This document shows positions 57,096 to 64,000 of a DNA stretch of 64,000 nucleotides, in pieces. The stretch comes from Actinokineospora inagensis DSM 44258. GTDB lineage: Bacteria > Actinomycetota > Actinomycetes > Mycobacteriales > Pseudonocardiaceae. Position numbers and translations under genes: made by a program. The DNA lies in NCBI RefSeq assembly GCF_000482865.1, contig NZ_AXWW01000028.1, positions 45,728 through 109,727 of the forward strand, read 5' to 3'. Below the pieces are notes generated by a model, which was not told the origin of the DNA, searched no databases, and saw only the letters and a program-made list of their open reading frames with translations. How positions within the stretch are numbered: the first letter of the stretch is position 1; every line of letters starts with the position of its first letter.

Positions 57096-57236
57096 CTGTC
57101 CACAGGCGGTCGGATTGTCCACAGTCCTGGGTGGCCCTCTCTTGACAAGCCGCGACCCGCGCTAGTTTCAGGAATGGGCCCCGGCGCCCCGGGTGGGCGG
57201 GCCCCTGGGGTGGGGCGGGGTGCGGCGAATGTCAAG
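57096..57236 (+). promoter_or_regulatory. Repeated 140-bp promoter/leader element, copy 3
   Basis: CTGTCCACA at 57096-57104 and TTGTCCACA at 57115-57123, TTGACA 57142-57147, 15-bp spacer, TAGTTT 57163-57168, CAGGA, ATG 57174, GC-rich hairpin and GTCAAG at 57231-57236. Spacing is the same as in copies 1 and 2 up to the ATG and differs by one base at the end. Confidence 0.72.
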
Positions 57237-57260
57237 GGCGGCTGGGGTGCGGTCGGGTGA
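57174..57260 (+). CDS. Micro-ORF of element copy 3, 28 residues
   Basis: Peptide begins MGPGAPGGRAPGVGRGAAN and ends after 28 residues. It shares M-G-P-x-x-P-G-G with copy 2 and lacks its Trp residues. Confidence 0.4.
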   Translation: MGPGAPGGRAPGVGRGAANVKGGWGAVG

Positions 57261-57315
57261 ACCTGGGTGGAGGAACCCTGGCCGGGCGAATGCGGGCGAG
57301 AGGAATGCGGCGGGG

Positions 57316-57645
57316 TCAGGGGTTGGTGGCGGTCACGGCGGCGGAGAGGTCGTTGACGGCCTTGGCGACGGGGTCGACGGGGGCGGTGACCTTGGCCAGG
57401 TGGTCGAGGAGGCGCTGGAGTTTGCGCTTGTCGGGTTTTTCGGCGGTGAGTTCGGTGGCGACTTCGTCCGTCACTGCCGTGGCCTCGGTGGGGGTCTCGG
57501 GGTGGGCGGCGAGGAGGCGCTGAATGGTGTTGACCAGAGCTAGCGGGTCAACACCGTTTTGGACGGCGTGGGCGTTGTCGCCGATGGCGGTGGGGCCGGT
57601 GTGTACGGTGCCGCCGAAGACTTGGAAGCCCTTGTTCACGTTCAC
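57316..57645 (-). CDS. Small protein with N-terminal GGT-type motif, paired with the upstream membrane protein
   Basis: GTG 57645 (GGAGG upstream) gives 109 residues. The first 35 contain FQVFGGTVHTGPTAIGDNAHA, a Gly-rich beta-type motif, followed by helical segments (ALVNTIQRLLAAHPETP; KRKLQRLLDHLAKVTAPVD). The motif matches the C-terminus of the preceding membrane protein (GGTNTVGALAVGSGAEA), pattern GGT-x3-G-x2-A-x-G-x2-A. The two genes overlap by 4 bp. Such paired short motifs resemble amyloid-type signalling motifs of STAND systems, but this is an inference; no effector domain is recognised. Confidence 0.6.
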   Translation of the reverse strand: MNVNKGFQVFGGTVHTGPTAIGDNAHAVQNGVDPLALVNTIQRLLAAHPETPTEATAVTDEVATELTAEKPDKRKLQRLLDHLAKVTAPVDPVAKAVNDLSAAVTATNP

Positions 57646-59561
57646 GGGCGGGTCGCCTCCACGTTGCCGCTGGTGGCTTCGGCGCCGCTGCCGACGGCGA
57701 GGGCGCCGACGGTGTTGGTGCCGCCGGTTTGGATGAGGCCCTCGTTGAGGATGGTGGTGGAGCGGCGGCGGAGTTCGTCGGTGTCGACGTTGTGGGACTC
57801 CAGGAAGTCGATGACGGCCTCCAGGATGTGCCGTTCCACCAGTTTCAGGTGCTTGCCCGCGTCGCGCAGTTGGAACTGGCTGTGCCAGCCGCCCGCGGCG
57901 GCCGTGTCGCGCACGGAGTACCCGGTGCCGAAGTCGAAGCCGAGGTCGTCGAGGGCGTCCTCGGTCTCCTCGTCGGCGAAGCGGGTCATCCGGTGGCCGT
58001 AGCGCAGGTAGGAGACCAGGATGAACGGGGCGGCGACGAGCCTGCCGATGACGCCGCGCACCGCCTTGCCGAAGGCGTCCGCGATGTCGCTGAACGACGG
58101 TTCGAAGGTGCCGCGCTCGTCGACGCGCAGGTTGGTGCCGATGGGGCGGGTCGCGGAGCGCTCGCACTCGGCGTAGAGCATGTGGCCGTTGGTGGAGAAT
58201 CGGAGGAACGTGCTGGCCACGATATTCCCGCCCCACGACGGCACGTGCACCGCCAGGTAGTGGCGCAGCGTGTCCTCGGGGTTCCCGGCGATCGCGGCGA
58301 GCACCTCTTGGTCGACCTCGGCTGCGGGCGCCCCCTCACGGCTCGCCAGCAGCCGGTCGTCGAGGGAGGTGCCCTCGGCGAACACGCGGTCCTCGATGAG
58401 CACGGCGGCGAGCCGCTCACCGACGCCGGGGTCCGCGGTGAGCGTGGCGAGGCGGGCGCGGACGTGCTCGGTCAGCTCGGTCGCGGTGAACGGGGTGATG
58501 TCGCCGGTGGGCTTGTGCGAGATCGGGTCACCGGTCGGTCGCACCGGCAGCGCCCACGACCAGCCCGCCTCGGCGGTCCCGTGGCCGATGAACGGGTAGA
58601 AGCCGCTGAACACGGTCACGTTGCCGCGCTCGGCCCGGTCGACCTCCTCCAACCGGTCGGCCGCCCACACCGGTATCTCGTCGGGTCGACCGAAGTGCTC
58701 GGCGAACCGGTCCGGTTTGAACAGGTGGAACACCCGCCGCCGCATCGCGAAGTGCTGGTACGTGAGCAGGGCCGCGCCCGCGAGCAGCCCGAGCAGGATC
58801 AGCCACGGACTGGCGAACGCGAGCAGCACCGTGGCCAGCAAGATCCCGGCCAGTGCCCCCTCCAGGTCGCGGCGCAAGCGGACCGCGGTGATGCCGTGCT
58901 GCAGCACCAGTGAGGTGGACAGCCCCGGGGACGCCGCGATGGCGCGCACCCGGCTGCCCAGCACCCCGCTGACCACCGAGTTGGCGAACCAGTCCTCCAG
59001 GTACACCGCGCCGCACAAGGCGCGGGTGACGGCCGATGTCCTGGGGTCGCCGGGCCAGCCGGTGACGTCCCCGGCGGGACCGGACCCGGACGAGTAACCC
59101 CCTCGGGACCTCGACGTGTAGGTCCCCCGGGACCCCATGTGATCGACCACCCACATCACCCCCGCCGCAACCATGCCCATCACGACACCAGCGGAGGCGG
59201 CGTTCAGCAGGGCATCGGACAATTCGCCGCCGTCGCCGATGTAGATGTCCTTGGCCACCTCGGACTCGTAGACCAGCCAGGCCGCGCGGCCGAGCAGACC
59301 GGCCACGCCGAACGAGACGACCAGCACCACCACCTGGCGCCGTGGCACGCCGCCCACCAACTGCTCGGCCACGATCAGCACAAACGCGGTGACCACCAGG
59401 AACGCGATCAGCGGGCTGAGCCACACCTCGGGATCGACCCACCAGGCCGCGGGCGCGAGGTACGAGGGCCAGCCTGGGCCGATGTCGCGGACCAGTTGGT
59501 TGCCCAGCACCAACTCGTAGAGCAGGGCGAACAGCATCCCCTTGGCCACGAGTGTGCGCAC
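57642..59561 (-). CDS. Multi-span membrane protein with C-terminal GGT-type motif, unknown
   Basis: A 639-residue protein. Residues 1-150 contain four hydrophobic segments (for instance AFLVVTAFVLIVAEQLVG and AASAGVVMGMVAAGVMWVV), then a Ser/Gly-rich linker, a second hydrophobic pair at about 240-275 (ALAGILLATVLLAFASPWLILLG, in part), and a large soluble C-terminal domain of about 330 residues. The last 35 residues carry GGTNTVGALAVGSGAEA. No enzymatic motif recognised. Immediately upstream of, and overlapping, the small GGT-motif gene, so the pair probably works together. Confidence 0.65.
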   Translation of the reverse strand: MRTLVAKGMLFALLYELVLGNQLVRDIGPGWPSYLAPAAWWVDPEVWLSPLIAFLVVTAFVLIVAEQLVGGVPRRQVVVLVVSFGVAGLLGRAAWLVYESEVAKDIYIGDGGELSDALLNAASAGVVMGMVAAGVMWVVDHMGSRGTYTSRSRGGYSSGSGPAGDVTGWPGDPRTSAVTRALCGAVYLEDWFANSVVSGVLGSRVRAIAASPGLSTSLVLQHGITAVRLRRDLEGALAGILLATVLLAFASPWLILLGLLAGAALLTYQHFAMRRRVFHLFKPDRFAEHFGRPDEIPVWAADRLEEVDRAERGNVTVFSGFYPFIGHGTAEAGWSWALPVRPTGDPISHKPTGDITPFTATELTEHVRARLATLTADPGVGERLAAVLIEDRVFAEGTSLDDRLLASREGAPAAEVDQEVLAAIAGNPEDTLRHYLAVHVPSWGGNIVASTFLRFSTNGHMLYAECERSATRPIGTNLRVDERGTFEPSFSDIADAFGKAVRGVIGRLVAAPFILVSYLRYGHRMTRFADEETEDALDDLGFDFGTGYSVRDTAAAGGWHSQFQLRDAGKHLKLVERHILEAVIDFLESHNVDTDELRRRSTTILNEGLIQTGGTNTVGALAVGSGAEATSGNVEATRP

Positions 59562-59630
59562 GCACCGAAGCTAGGGGCGGCGGTGATCTTGGTCAACCGC
59601 GGTCACCCGGTTGCCGAGCCCGACGCTTGA

Positions 59631-59650
59631 TAGGTAAGGCTAGCCTAATT
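59631..59650. promoter_or_regulatory. Iron box (IdeR/DmdR) 1
   Basis: ATAGGTAAGGCTAGCCTAA (19 bp from 59630) matches TTAGGTTAGSCTAACCTAA at 16 of 19 positions. It lies at the promoter of the NRPS-remnant gene, so iron repression is expected. Confidence 0.82.
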
Positions 59651-59659
59651 TACTATCGG

Positions 59660-60496
59660 GTGACGTCCGGCGAGGAGATTGGTCTGTCCACCGTGGATAC
59701 CCTGGATGCGCTGCCGGGCCACCGCGCCCTGGTCGCCCGGCCGCGACTGCGCCGGGTGCTGCCCGCCGACGAGACCAAGGTGCTGCTCACCGACGCGCCC
59801 GCCTTCTACGCCGCCGATACGGCCGACCTGCTGCGATCCGCATTGGTCGTCGCGTCGCGCGGCGCCGTGGACGCACCGGGTGGACTGTCCCGGATAGTTC
59901 GTCGGTTCACCTACGACAACCGCCATCCGTCTATGGGTTTCCGGTTCGCGAGAGAGAGTGAGCCGGACTCGGAGGAGCACGACATCGACGTCGCGGTGCG
60001 GGTTTTAGGCGGGCAGTTGACGTCAACGTGGTCGTGGCGCGCGGAAGCGACAACTGAGCGCGCGGTCGCTGGCCTGGCGCGACTGTGGAGTGCGGCGCTG
60101 ACCGGGATTGTCAAGGAAGTCCGCTCGGCGACTCCGATTCCGAGCGTCTTGGAGCAAGAACCCGTCGAGGTCCAGGTAGATCTACCGGCGACCGTTAGTC
60201 CTGACCGGGTGCGGATAGCGGTAACCGCACTGTTGAGCCGTTACCCCTACCTCGCCACCCGGCGGCACGTCGGCGACGTCGCGTTCGCGGTACCGGACGC
60301 GGACGCGGCATTGGTCAAGGTGGACCTGACGCGCACCAACTCGGCCCGCGCGCGGCTGACGATCGCGGCGAACCCGTTGCTCGTCGGCGACCTGGTCGGG
60401 CTCGCCAGGGAGCTATGCGGGGAGATCCAGGCCACGTCTGGCGGCGGACCGTGGACTCCCCCACGATGGCTAATTAGGTTAGCCTTACCTGCCTAG
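59660..60496 (+). CDS. NRPS condensation/epimerization-domain remnant in the siderophore locus
   Basis: About 278 residues from GTG 59660 (GTG 59693 is possible; GAGGAG at 59672-59677 favours neither well). The N-terminal part recalls the second half of an NRPS epimerization/condensation domain (LLTDAPAFYAADTADLLRSAL; QLTSTWSWRAEATTERAVAGLARLW, in part), and the C-terminal part resembles the start of another condensation domain (RIAVTALLSRYPYLATRR). The HHxxxDG catalytic motif and adenylation/carrier domains are absent. Codon use is less GC-biased than its neighbours. It may be a cut-down or acquired piece, or a stand-alone accessory. Iron box 2 overlaps its last codons. Confidence 0.5.
   Translation: MTSGEEIGLSTVDTLDALPGHRALVARPRLRRVLPADETKVLLTDAPAFYAADTADLLRSALVVASRGAVDAPGGLSRIVRRFTYDNRHPSMGFRFARESEPDSEEHDIDVAVRVLGGQLTSTWSWRAEATTERAVAGLARLWSAALTGIVKEVRSATPIPSVLEQEPVEVQVDLPATVSPDRVRIAVTALLSRYPYLATRRHVGDVAFAVPDADAALVKVDLTRTNSARARLTIAANPLLVGDLVGLARELCGEIQATSGGGPWTPPRWLIRLALPA
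60474..60492. promoter_or_regulatory. Iron box (IdeR/DmdR) 2
   Basis: TTAGGTTAGCCTTACCTGC matches the iron-box consensus at 16 of 19 positions, 30 bp before the ornithine monooxygenase start. It overlaps the last codons of the upstream gene. Confidence 0.85.
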
Positions 60497-60521
60497 CTGC
60501 CTAGTCGATGAAGGGACCGCG

Positions 60522-61835
60522 GTGACCAGCGACGCTCAGCCCGAGGTACGCGATGTGGTCGGGATCGGCTTCGGGCCGTCCAACCTCGCCCTGGCCATCG
60601 CCGTGCACGAGCACAACCGGCGGCACCCGGACCGGCCGGTCGACGCGCTGTTCCTGGAGCGGCAGGCGGACTTCGGCTGGCACACCGGGATGCTGATCGA
60701 CGACGCCACCATGCAGGTGTCGTTCCTCAAGGACCTGGTCACCATGCGCGACCCGGCCAGCGACTTCAGCTTCCTGTGCTACCTGCGCGACCGGGACCGG
60801 CTGGCCGAGTTCATCAACCACAAGACGATGTTCCCGCTGCGCACCGAGTTCCACGACTACCTGAGCTGGGCCGCGGCCAGGGTCACCGACCAGGTCCGCT
60901 ACGGCGCCGAGGTCGTGTCGGTGCGGCCGGTGGAGACCGACGGCGTGGTCACCCACTTCGACGTGATCGCCAAGGACGCGGCCGGTGCGATCGGCACGGT
61001 CCGCGCGCGGGACATCGTCGTCGCGACCGGGCTGCGGCCGAAGCTGCCTGCGGACGCCGTCCCGTCCGACCGGGTGTGGCACAACATCGACCTGATGCAC
61101 CGGCTGCCAGGGCTCGCCGCGAGCGACCCGCACCGCGTGCTGGTCGTCGGCTCCGGGCAGAGCGGCGCCGAGGCCGTCGCCGAGCTGCACACGGCGCTGC
61201 CGCGGACCCAGATCTGCTCGGTGTTCGCCCGCTACGGCTATGCCCCCGCCGACGACAGCCCGTTCGCCAACCGCATCTTCGACCCGCGCGCGGTCGACCA
61301 CTTCCACGGCGCGCCCGCCGAGGTGAAGCGGATGTTGCTGGACTACCACCGGAACACGAACTACTCGGTGGTCGACATGGATCTGATCGAAGACCTCTAC
61401 CGACGGGAGTATCGGGAGCGTGTCCTCGGCCGCAAGCGCCTCGACATCCGCAACTCGTCCCGGGTGACGTACACGCGCGAGACCGACGAAGCGGTGTACG
61501 CGACCGTGGAGTTCCTGCCCACGGGTGAAGTCGAGGTGCTTGAGTGCGACGCGTTGGTGTACGCGACGGGCTTCCGGCCGCTTGACCTGTTCGGCCTGCT
61601 CGGGCGCGCTGCCGCTGTCTGCGAACGCGACTCGACGGGGCTACCTGTCGTCGGACGGGACTACCGGGTGCGCACGGTCGACAACGTCACCGCGGGCGTG
61701 TACCTGCAGGGCGCCGAGCACAGCCACGGTCTCACCGCGACTCTTCTGTCGACGACGGCGGTGCGGGTCGGCGAGATCCTGGAATCGATCCTCGGTGTTC
61801 AGGCAGTTGCACCGGAACGGGTGGCTGTCCACTGA
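60522..61835 (+). CDS. L-ornithine N5-monooxygenase (siderophore hydroxamate synthesis)
   Basis: A 437-residue flavin-dependent N-hydroxylating monooxygenase of the SidA/PvdA/CchB family. FAD motif GIGFGPSNLALA, substrate/FAD segment MQVSFLKDLVTMRDP, NADPH motif VVGSGQSGAEA, and the C-terminal D-x3-YATGFRP. It supplies N5-hydroxyornithine for a hydroxamate siderophore; lysine as substrate cannot be excluded. GTG 60522 has AAGGGA upstream. Iron box 2 lies just upstream. Confidence 0.93.
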   Translation: MTSDAQPEVRDVVGIGFGPSNLALAIAVHEHNRRHPDRPVDALFLERQADFGWHTGMLIDDATMQVSFLKDLVTMRDPASDFSFLCYLRDRDRLAEFINHKTMFPLRTEFHDYLSWAAARVTDQVRYGAEVVSVRPVETDGVVTHFDVIAKDAAGAIGTVRARDIVVATGLRPKLPADAVPSDRVWHNIDLMHRLPGLAASDPHRVLVVGSGQSGAEAVAELHTALPRTQICSVFARYGYAPADDSPFANRIFDPRAVDHFHGAPAEVKRMLLDYHRNTNYSVVDMDLIEDLYRREYRERVLGRKRLDIRNSSRVTYTRETDEAVYATVEFLPTGEVEVLECDALVYATGFRPLDLFGLLGRAAAVCERDSTGLPVVGRDYRVRTVDNVTAGVYLQGAEHSHGLTATLLSTTAVRVGEILESILGVQAVAPERVAVH

Positions 61836-61867
61836 AGAATGTCACTGCCCTTCAGTACCTTGGAGGC

Positions 61868-62647
61868 ATGGCAACACTGGTGACCTTCCACGCCCACCCC
61901 GACGACGAGTGCATCCAGTGCGGCGGGGTCATGCGCAAAGCCGCCGACGAGGGGCACCGCGTGGTCCTCGTCGTCGCCACCCGCGGTGAGCTGGGCGAGG
62001 TCGAGGACGGTTTCCTCGCGCCCGGCGAGGACCTGACCACCCGCCGGGTCGCCGAGACGCACGCCGCCGCCGAGATCCTCGGCGTCTCCCGCGTGGAGTT
62101 CCTCGGGTACACCGACTCCGGCATGATGGGCGAACCCACCAACGAGATCCCCGGCAACTTCTGGACCGCGTCGGTCGAGGAAGCCGCCACCCGGCTCGCC
62201 GCGATCCTCACCGAGGAGTCCGCGGACGTCCTGACGGTGTACGACGACAACGGTGGTTACGGGCACCCCGACCACATCCAGGTCCACCGGGTCGGCCTGC
62301 GGGCGGCCGAGCTCGCCGGGACACCCCGCGTGTACCAGGCGACGGCCAACCGCGACGAGATCGACGAGCGCCGGGCCGCCGCGCGCGCCCAGGGGGAGGA
62401 CTTCGGGCCACCGGAGGACATGAAGATCGGCAAGCCCGCCGTCGAACTGACGGCCCGGGTGGACGTGACGGCGTACGCGGGCGCCAAGCGGGCCGCCATG
62501 CGGGCGCACGCGAGTCAGATCGCCGAGGACAGCTTCTTCCTGGCCCTGCCGGACCCGGCGTTCGCGCTGGCGTTCGGGACGGAGTGGTTCATCCGGGACG
62601 GGCAGGGCCCGGGGATCACCGAGACGGACATCATGGCCGGGCTGTGA
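61868..62647 (+). CDS. PIG-L family deacetylase (GlcNAc-deacetylase type)
   Basis: A 259-residue zinc deacetylase with AHPDDE at residues 9-14 and the second metal motif YGHPDHIQVHR. The family includes MshB and Mca of mycothiol metabolism and deacetylases for natural products; the Mca-like EDFGPPEDMKIG region favours a mycothiol-S-conjugate-amidase-like enzyme, but its role next to siderophore genes is open. It begins 32 bp after the monooxygenase gene and ends at a bidirectional stem-loop. Confidence 0.85.
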   Translation: MATLVTFHAHPDDECIQCGGVMRKAADEGHRVVLVVATRGELGEVEDGFLAPGEDLTTRRVAETHAAAEILGVSRVEFLGYTDSGMMGEPTNEIPGNFWTASVEEAATRLAAILTEESADVLTVYDDNGGYGHPDHIQVHRVGLRAAELAGTPRVYQATANRDEIDERRAAARAQGEDFGPPEDMKIGKPAVELTARVDVTAYAGAKRAAMRAHASQIAEDSFFLALPDPAFALAFGTEWFIRDGQGPGITETDIMAGL

Positions 62648-62655
62648 CCGCCGCC

Positions 62656-62686
62656 GCTGTGTGGGCATCGCGTGTGCCCACACAGC
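62656..62686. terminator. Bidirectional stem-loop between convergent genes
   Basis: GCTGTGTGGGCA (62656-62667) pairs perfectly with TGCCCACACAGC (62675-62686), loop 7 nt. It serves the PIG-L gene and the convergent formyltransferase gene. Confidence 0.8.
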
Positions 62687-62695
62687 AGACGGCCC

Positions 62696-63637
62696 CTACG
62701 GACGGGAGGTGAGGTAGCCACCCATGTGCTTGAAGTACTCGTGCGCCGGGAGCTCGGTGCCGTCGGCCGTGCGGACGCTGGTGACCAGCAAAGCGTGGTT
62801 ACGACCGCGCCGAGCGTCATGCCCGGCGACGATGGCGACCCCGTCACCCTCCCGGTAGAAGACGCGCCCCGGGGTACCGCCGTACTTCGCCTCGGACACC
62901 CGCGCGGTGACAATCTCCAGGCGCTTGCCCCGGTGGAAGCAGAACGCACTCGGGTACGGAGCGGACTGGGCGCGAACCAGCCGGTCCAGTTCCTCCGCCG
63001 ACCAGGCCCAGTCGATCCGAAGGTCCTCCTCGGCGCGCTTGTGGAAGAAACTGGCCTTCGACCGGTCCTGCGCCGTGAACTCCTTACCCGCCTCGATCGC
63101 CGCCAACCCATCGATGGTGATAGGCCCGAACAGGGCAAGGGTCTTCTCGAACAGGTCCGCCGAGGTGTCCCGAGGCCCCACCGGCACCGCCCGCTGCTCC
63201 ACGATCGGCCCCGCGTCCAACGTCTCATCCATCATGTGCGCCGTGACCCCGACCTCCTCCTCACCGTTGATCAACGCCCAGATGAGCGGCGAGAACCCGG
63301 CGTACGCGGGCAGCAGGGCGTCGTGGACGTTCAGCGTCCCCTTGGCCGGGAGGGTGAAGATCCGCGGCGGGATCCACGTCCGCCAGTTCGTCGCCACAAT
63401 GACATCCGGCTGGATCTCCTCCAACCTCGCCAACAACCCGTCATCCGCCCGCTCCCGCACAATCACCTCAACCCCGTGCCCCTCGGCCAACTCGGCAACC
63501 GAGTCACTCCACACCTTCTCGTAGGCCCCCTCCCCCGGCGGATGAGTGACCACACCCACAACCTCGTGCCGAGACGCCAACAACGCCTCCAACGTCCGAT
63601 GCCCCCAAGTCTGAAACCCGAACATGACGACACGCAT
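62696..63637 (-). CDS. Methionyl-tRNA-formyltransferase-like enzyme, probable hydroxyornithine formyltransferase
   Basis: A 313-residue formyltransferase using N10-formyl-tetrahydrofolate, with NVHDALLPAYAGFSPLIWALINGEEEVGVTAH (in part) and DAGPIVEQ and the C-terminal OB-like domain (PGRVFYREGDGVAIVAG). In coelichelin- and rhodochelin-type loci such a protein formylates N5-hydroxyornithine. It is too diverged and not beside def, so a translation-initiation role is unlikely. An iron box lies 15 bp upstream on the same strand. Confidence 0.88.
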   Translation of the reverse strand: MRVVMFGFQTWGHRTLEALLASRHEVVGVVTHPPGEGAYEKVWSDSVAELAEGHGVEVIVRERADDGLLARLEEIQPDVIVATNWRTWIPPRIFTLPAKGTLNVHDALLPAYAGFSPLIWALINGEEEVGVTAHMMDETLDAGPIVEQRAVPVGPRDTSADLFEKTLALFGPITIDGLAAIEAGKEFTAQDRSKASFFHKRAEEDLRIDWAWSAEELDRLVRAQSAPYPSAFCFHRGKRLEIVTARVSEAKYGGTPGRVFYREGDGVAIVAGHDARRGRNHALLVTSVRTADGTELPAHEYFKHMGGYLTSRP

Positions 63638-63651
63638 GGATCCTCCCGATG

Positions 63652-63670
63652 TTTGCTTAGCCTATCCTTA
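63652..63670 (-). promoter_or_regulatory. Iron box (IdeR/DmdR) 3
   Basis: On the minus strand TAAGGATAGGCTAAGCAAA matches the iron-box consensus at 15 of 19 positions, immediately upstream of the formyltransferase start. The three iron boxes of this locus define one iron regulon. Confidence 0.8.
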
Positions 63671-64000
63671 CCACGGGTGGGGTGGGAGGGGTTATTGGAG
63701 GTGTGGAGGCCCCGCTGTCAAGCCGCCATCAGGAGTGGATCTATGCACAGGCCCATCCCCAGCCTGTGGATCAACGGGGGACAGACCGAAGGACCAACAC
63801 CCGCGCGCGAAGACCCAACGGCCAGAGCCCCTAGACCGTGACGACCGTTCAGCGCCAACGCCCCAGCCCACACCGGCACCGCGCCCAAAAGCCCGCCCGA
63901 AATCAACGAAGCCCCACTCCCGCACCGCGCGCCTCGAAACCCCCTACACCAACTGCCCGCTGGGCTAAAGCACCACAACACGCTCGCGCCGCGCGCCTCG
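63671..64000. other. Right edge, no supported gene
   Basis: The last 330 bp hold only short Pro/Arg-rich reading frames without coding bias or ribosome-binding sites. The siderophore NRPS and transport genes, if present, should lie beyond this edge or before iron box 1 on another locus. Confidence 0.5.

Overview
The DNA is very GC-rich, with strong G/C bias at third codon positions, many GTG starts and 4-bp ATGA/GTGA overlaps between genes. Together with the gene content this points to a filamentous actinobacterium, most likely Pseudonocardiaceae (Actinokineospora/Saccharothrix-like; inferred from gene content only). No rRNA, tRNA, CRISPR array, transposase or integrase was found. Much of 21-40 kb follows the order I know from Mycobacterium tuberculosis (groEL2, moeA, psd, pssA, AAA ATPase, LytR_C protein, DUF3263 protein, def, thiamine genes), so the backbone is core chromosome with lineage-specific insertions.

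Layout. 0-2.2 kb: a frameshifted CapA-like lipoprotein gene coupled to a PRPP synthetase. 2.2-9.6 kb: a molybdenum hydroxylase operon (coxS-coxL-coxM-coxG, with an AYRGAGR form II large subunit) plus XdhC- and VWA-type maturation genes; the matching MoxR ATPase lies at 15.8 kb. Between them (9.6-15.5 kb) sit a PadR regulator, a Pls/PosA-type polyamino-acid synthetase and an M1 aminopeptidase, a pair resembling synthetase plus degrading enzyme of epsilon-poly-lysine producers. 16.7-21.5 kb: PspC protein, chagasin-like inhibitor, ECF sigma factor with partner gene, HelD/HelR-type RNA polymerase ATPase. 21.6-33.9 kb: groEL with two CIRCE operators, a Ser/Thr kinase, moeA, phosphatidylethanolamine synthesis (psd, pssA), CDC48-like ATPase, LytR_C protein, def and LysE exporter. 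33.9-40 kb: thiamine synthesis (thiCD, thiOSG, thiE) with two TPP riboswitches.

40-47 kb: PLP dehydratase, MFS pump, a DasR-like GntR regulator with a dre-type operator, a decayed SIS-domain sugar gene, HxlR regulator, GlcNAc-kinase-like gene and SGNH hydrolase. 47.8-50.7 kb: a large SARP/NB-ARC/TPR regulator. 51.8-55 kb: the ectoine/hydroxyectoine operon ectABCD. 55-59.6 kb: aldo/keto reductase, an unknown gene, and an overlapping pair in which a membrane protein and a small protein share a Gly-rich motif. 59.6-63.7 kb: iron-box-controlled hydroxamate siderophore genes (ornithine N-monooxygenase, formyltransferase, PIG-L deacetylase, an NRPS-domain remnant); the NRPS itself is not in view.

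The most unusual signal is a ~140-bp element present three times (50866, 56916, 57096). Each copy has two TTGTCCACA nonamers 19 bp apart, then TTGACA, a 15-bp spacer, a TANNNT hexamer and, five bases later, an ATG opening a Gly/Pro-rich micro-ORF over a GC-rich hairpin, with almost invariant spacing. This looks like a family of regulated leaderless transcripts that I do not recognise.
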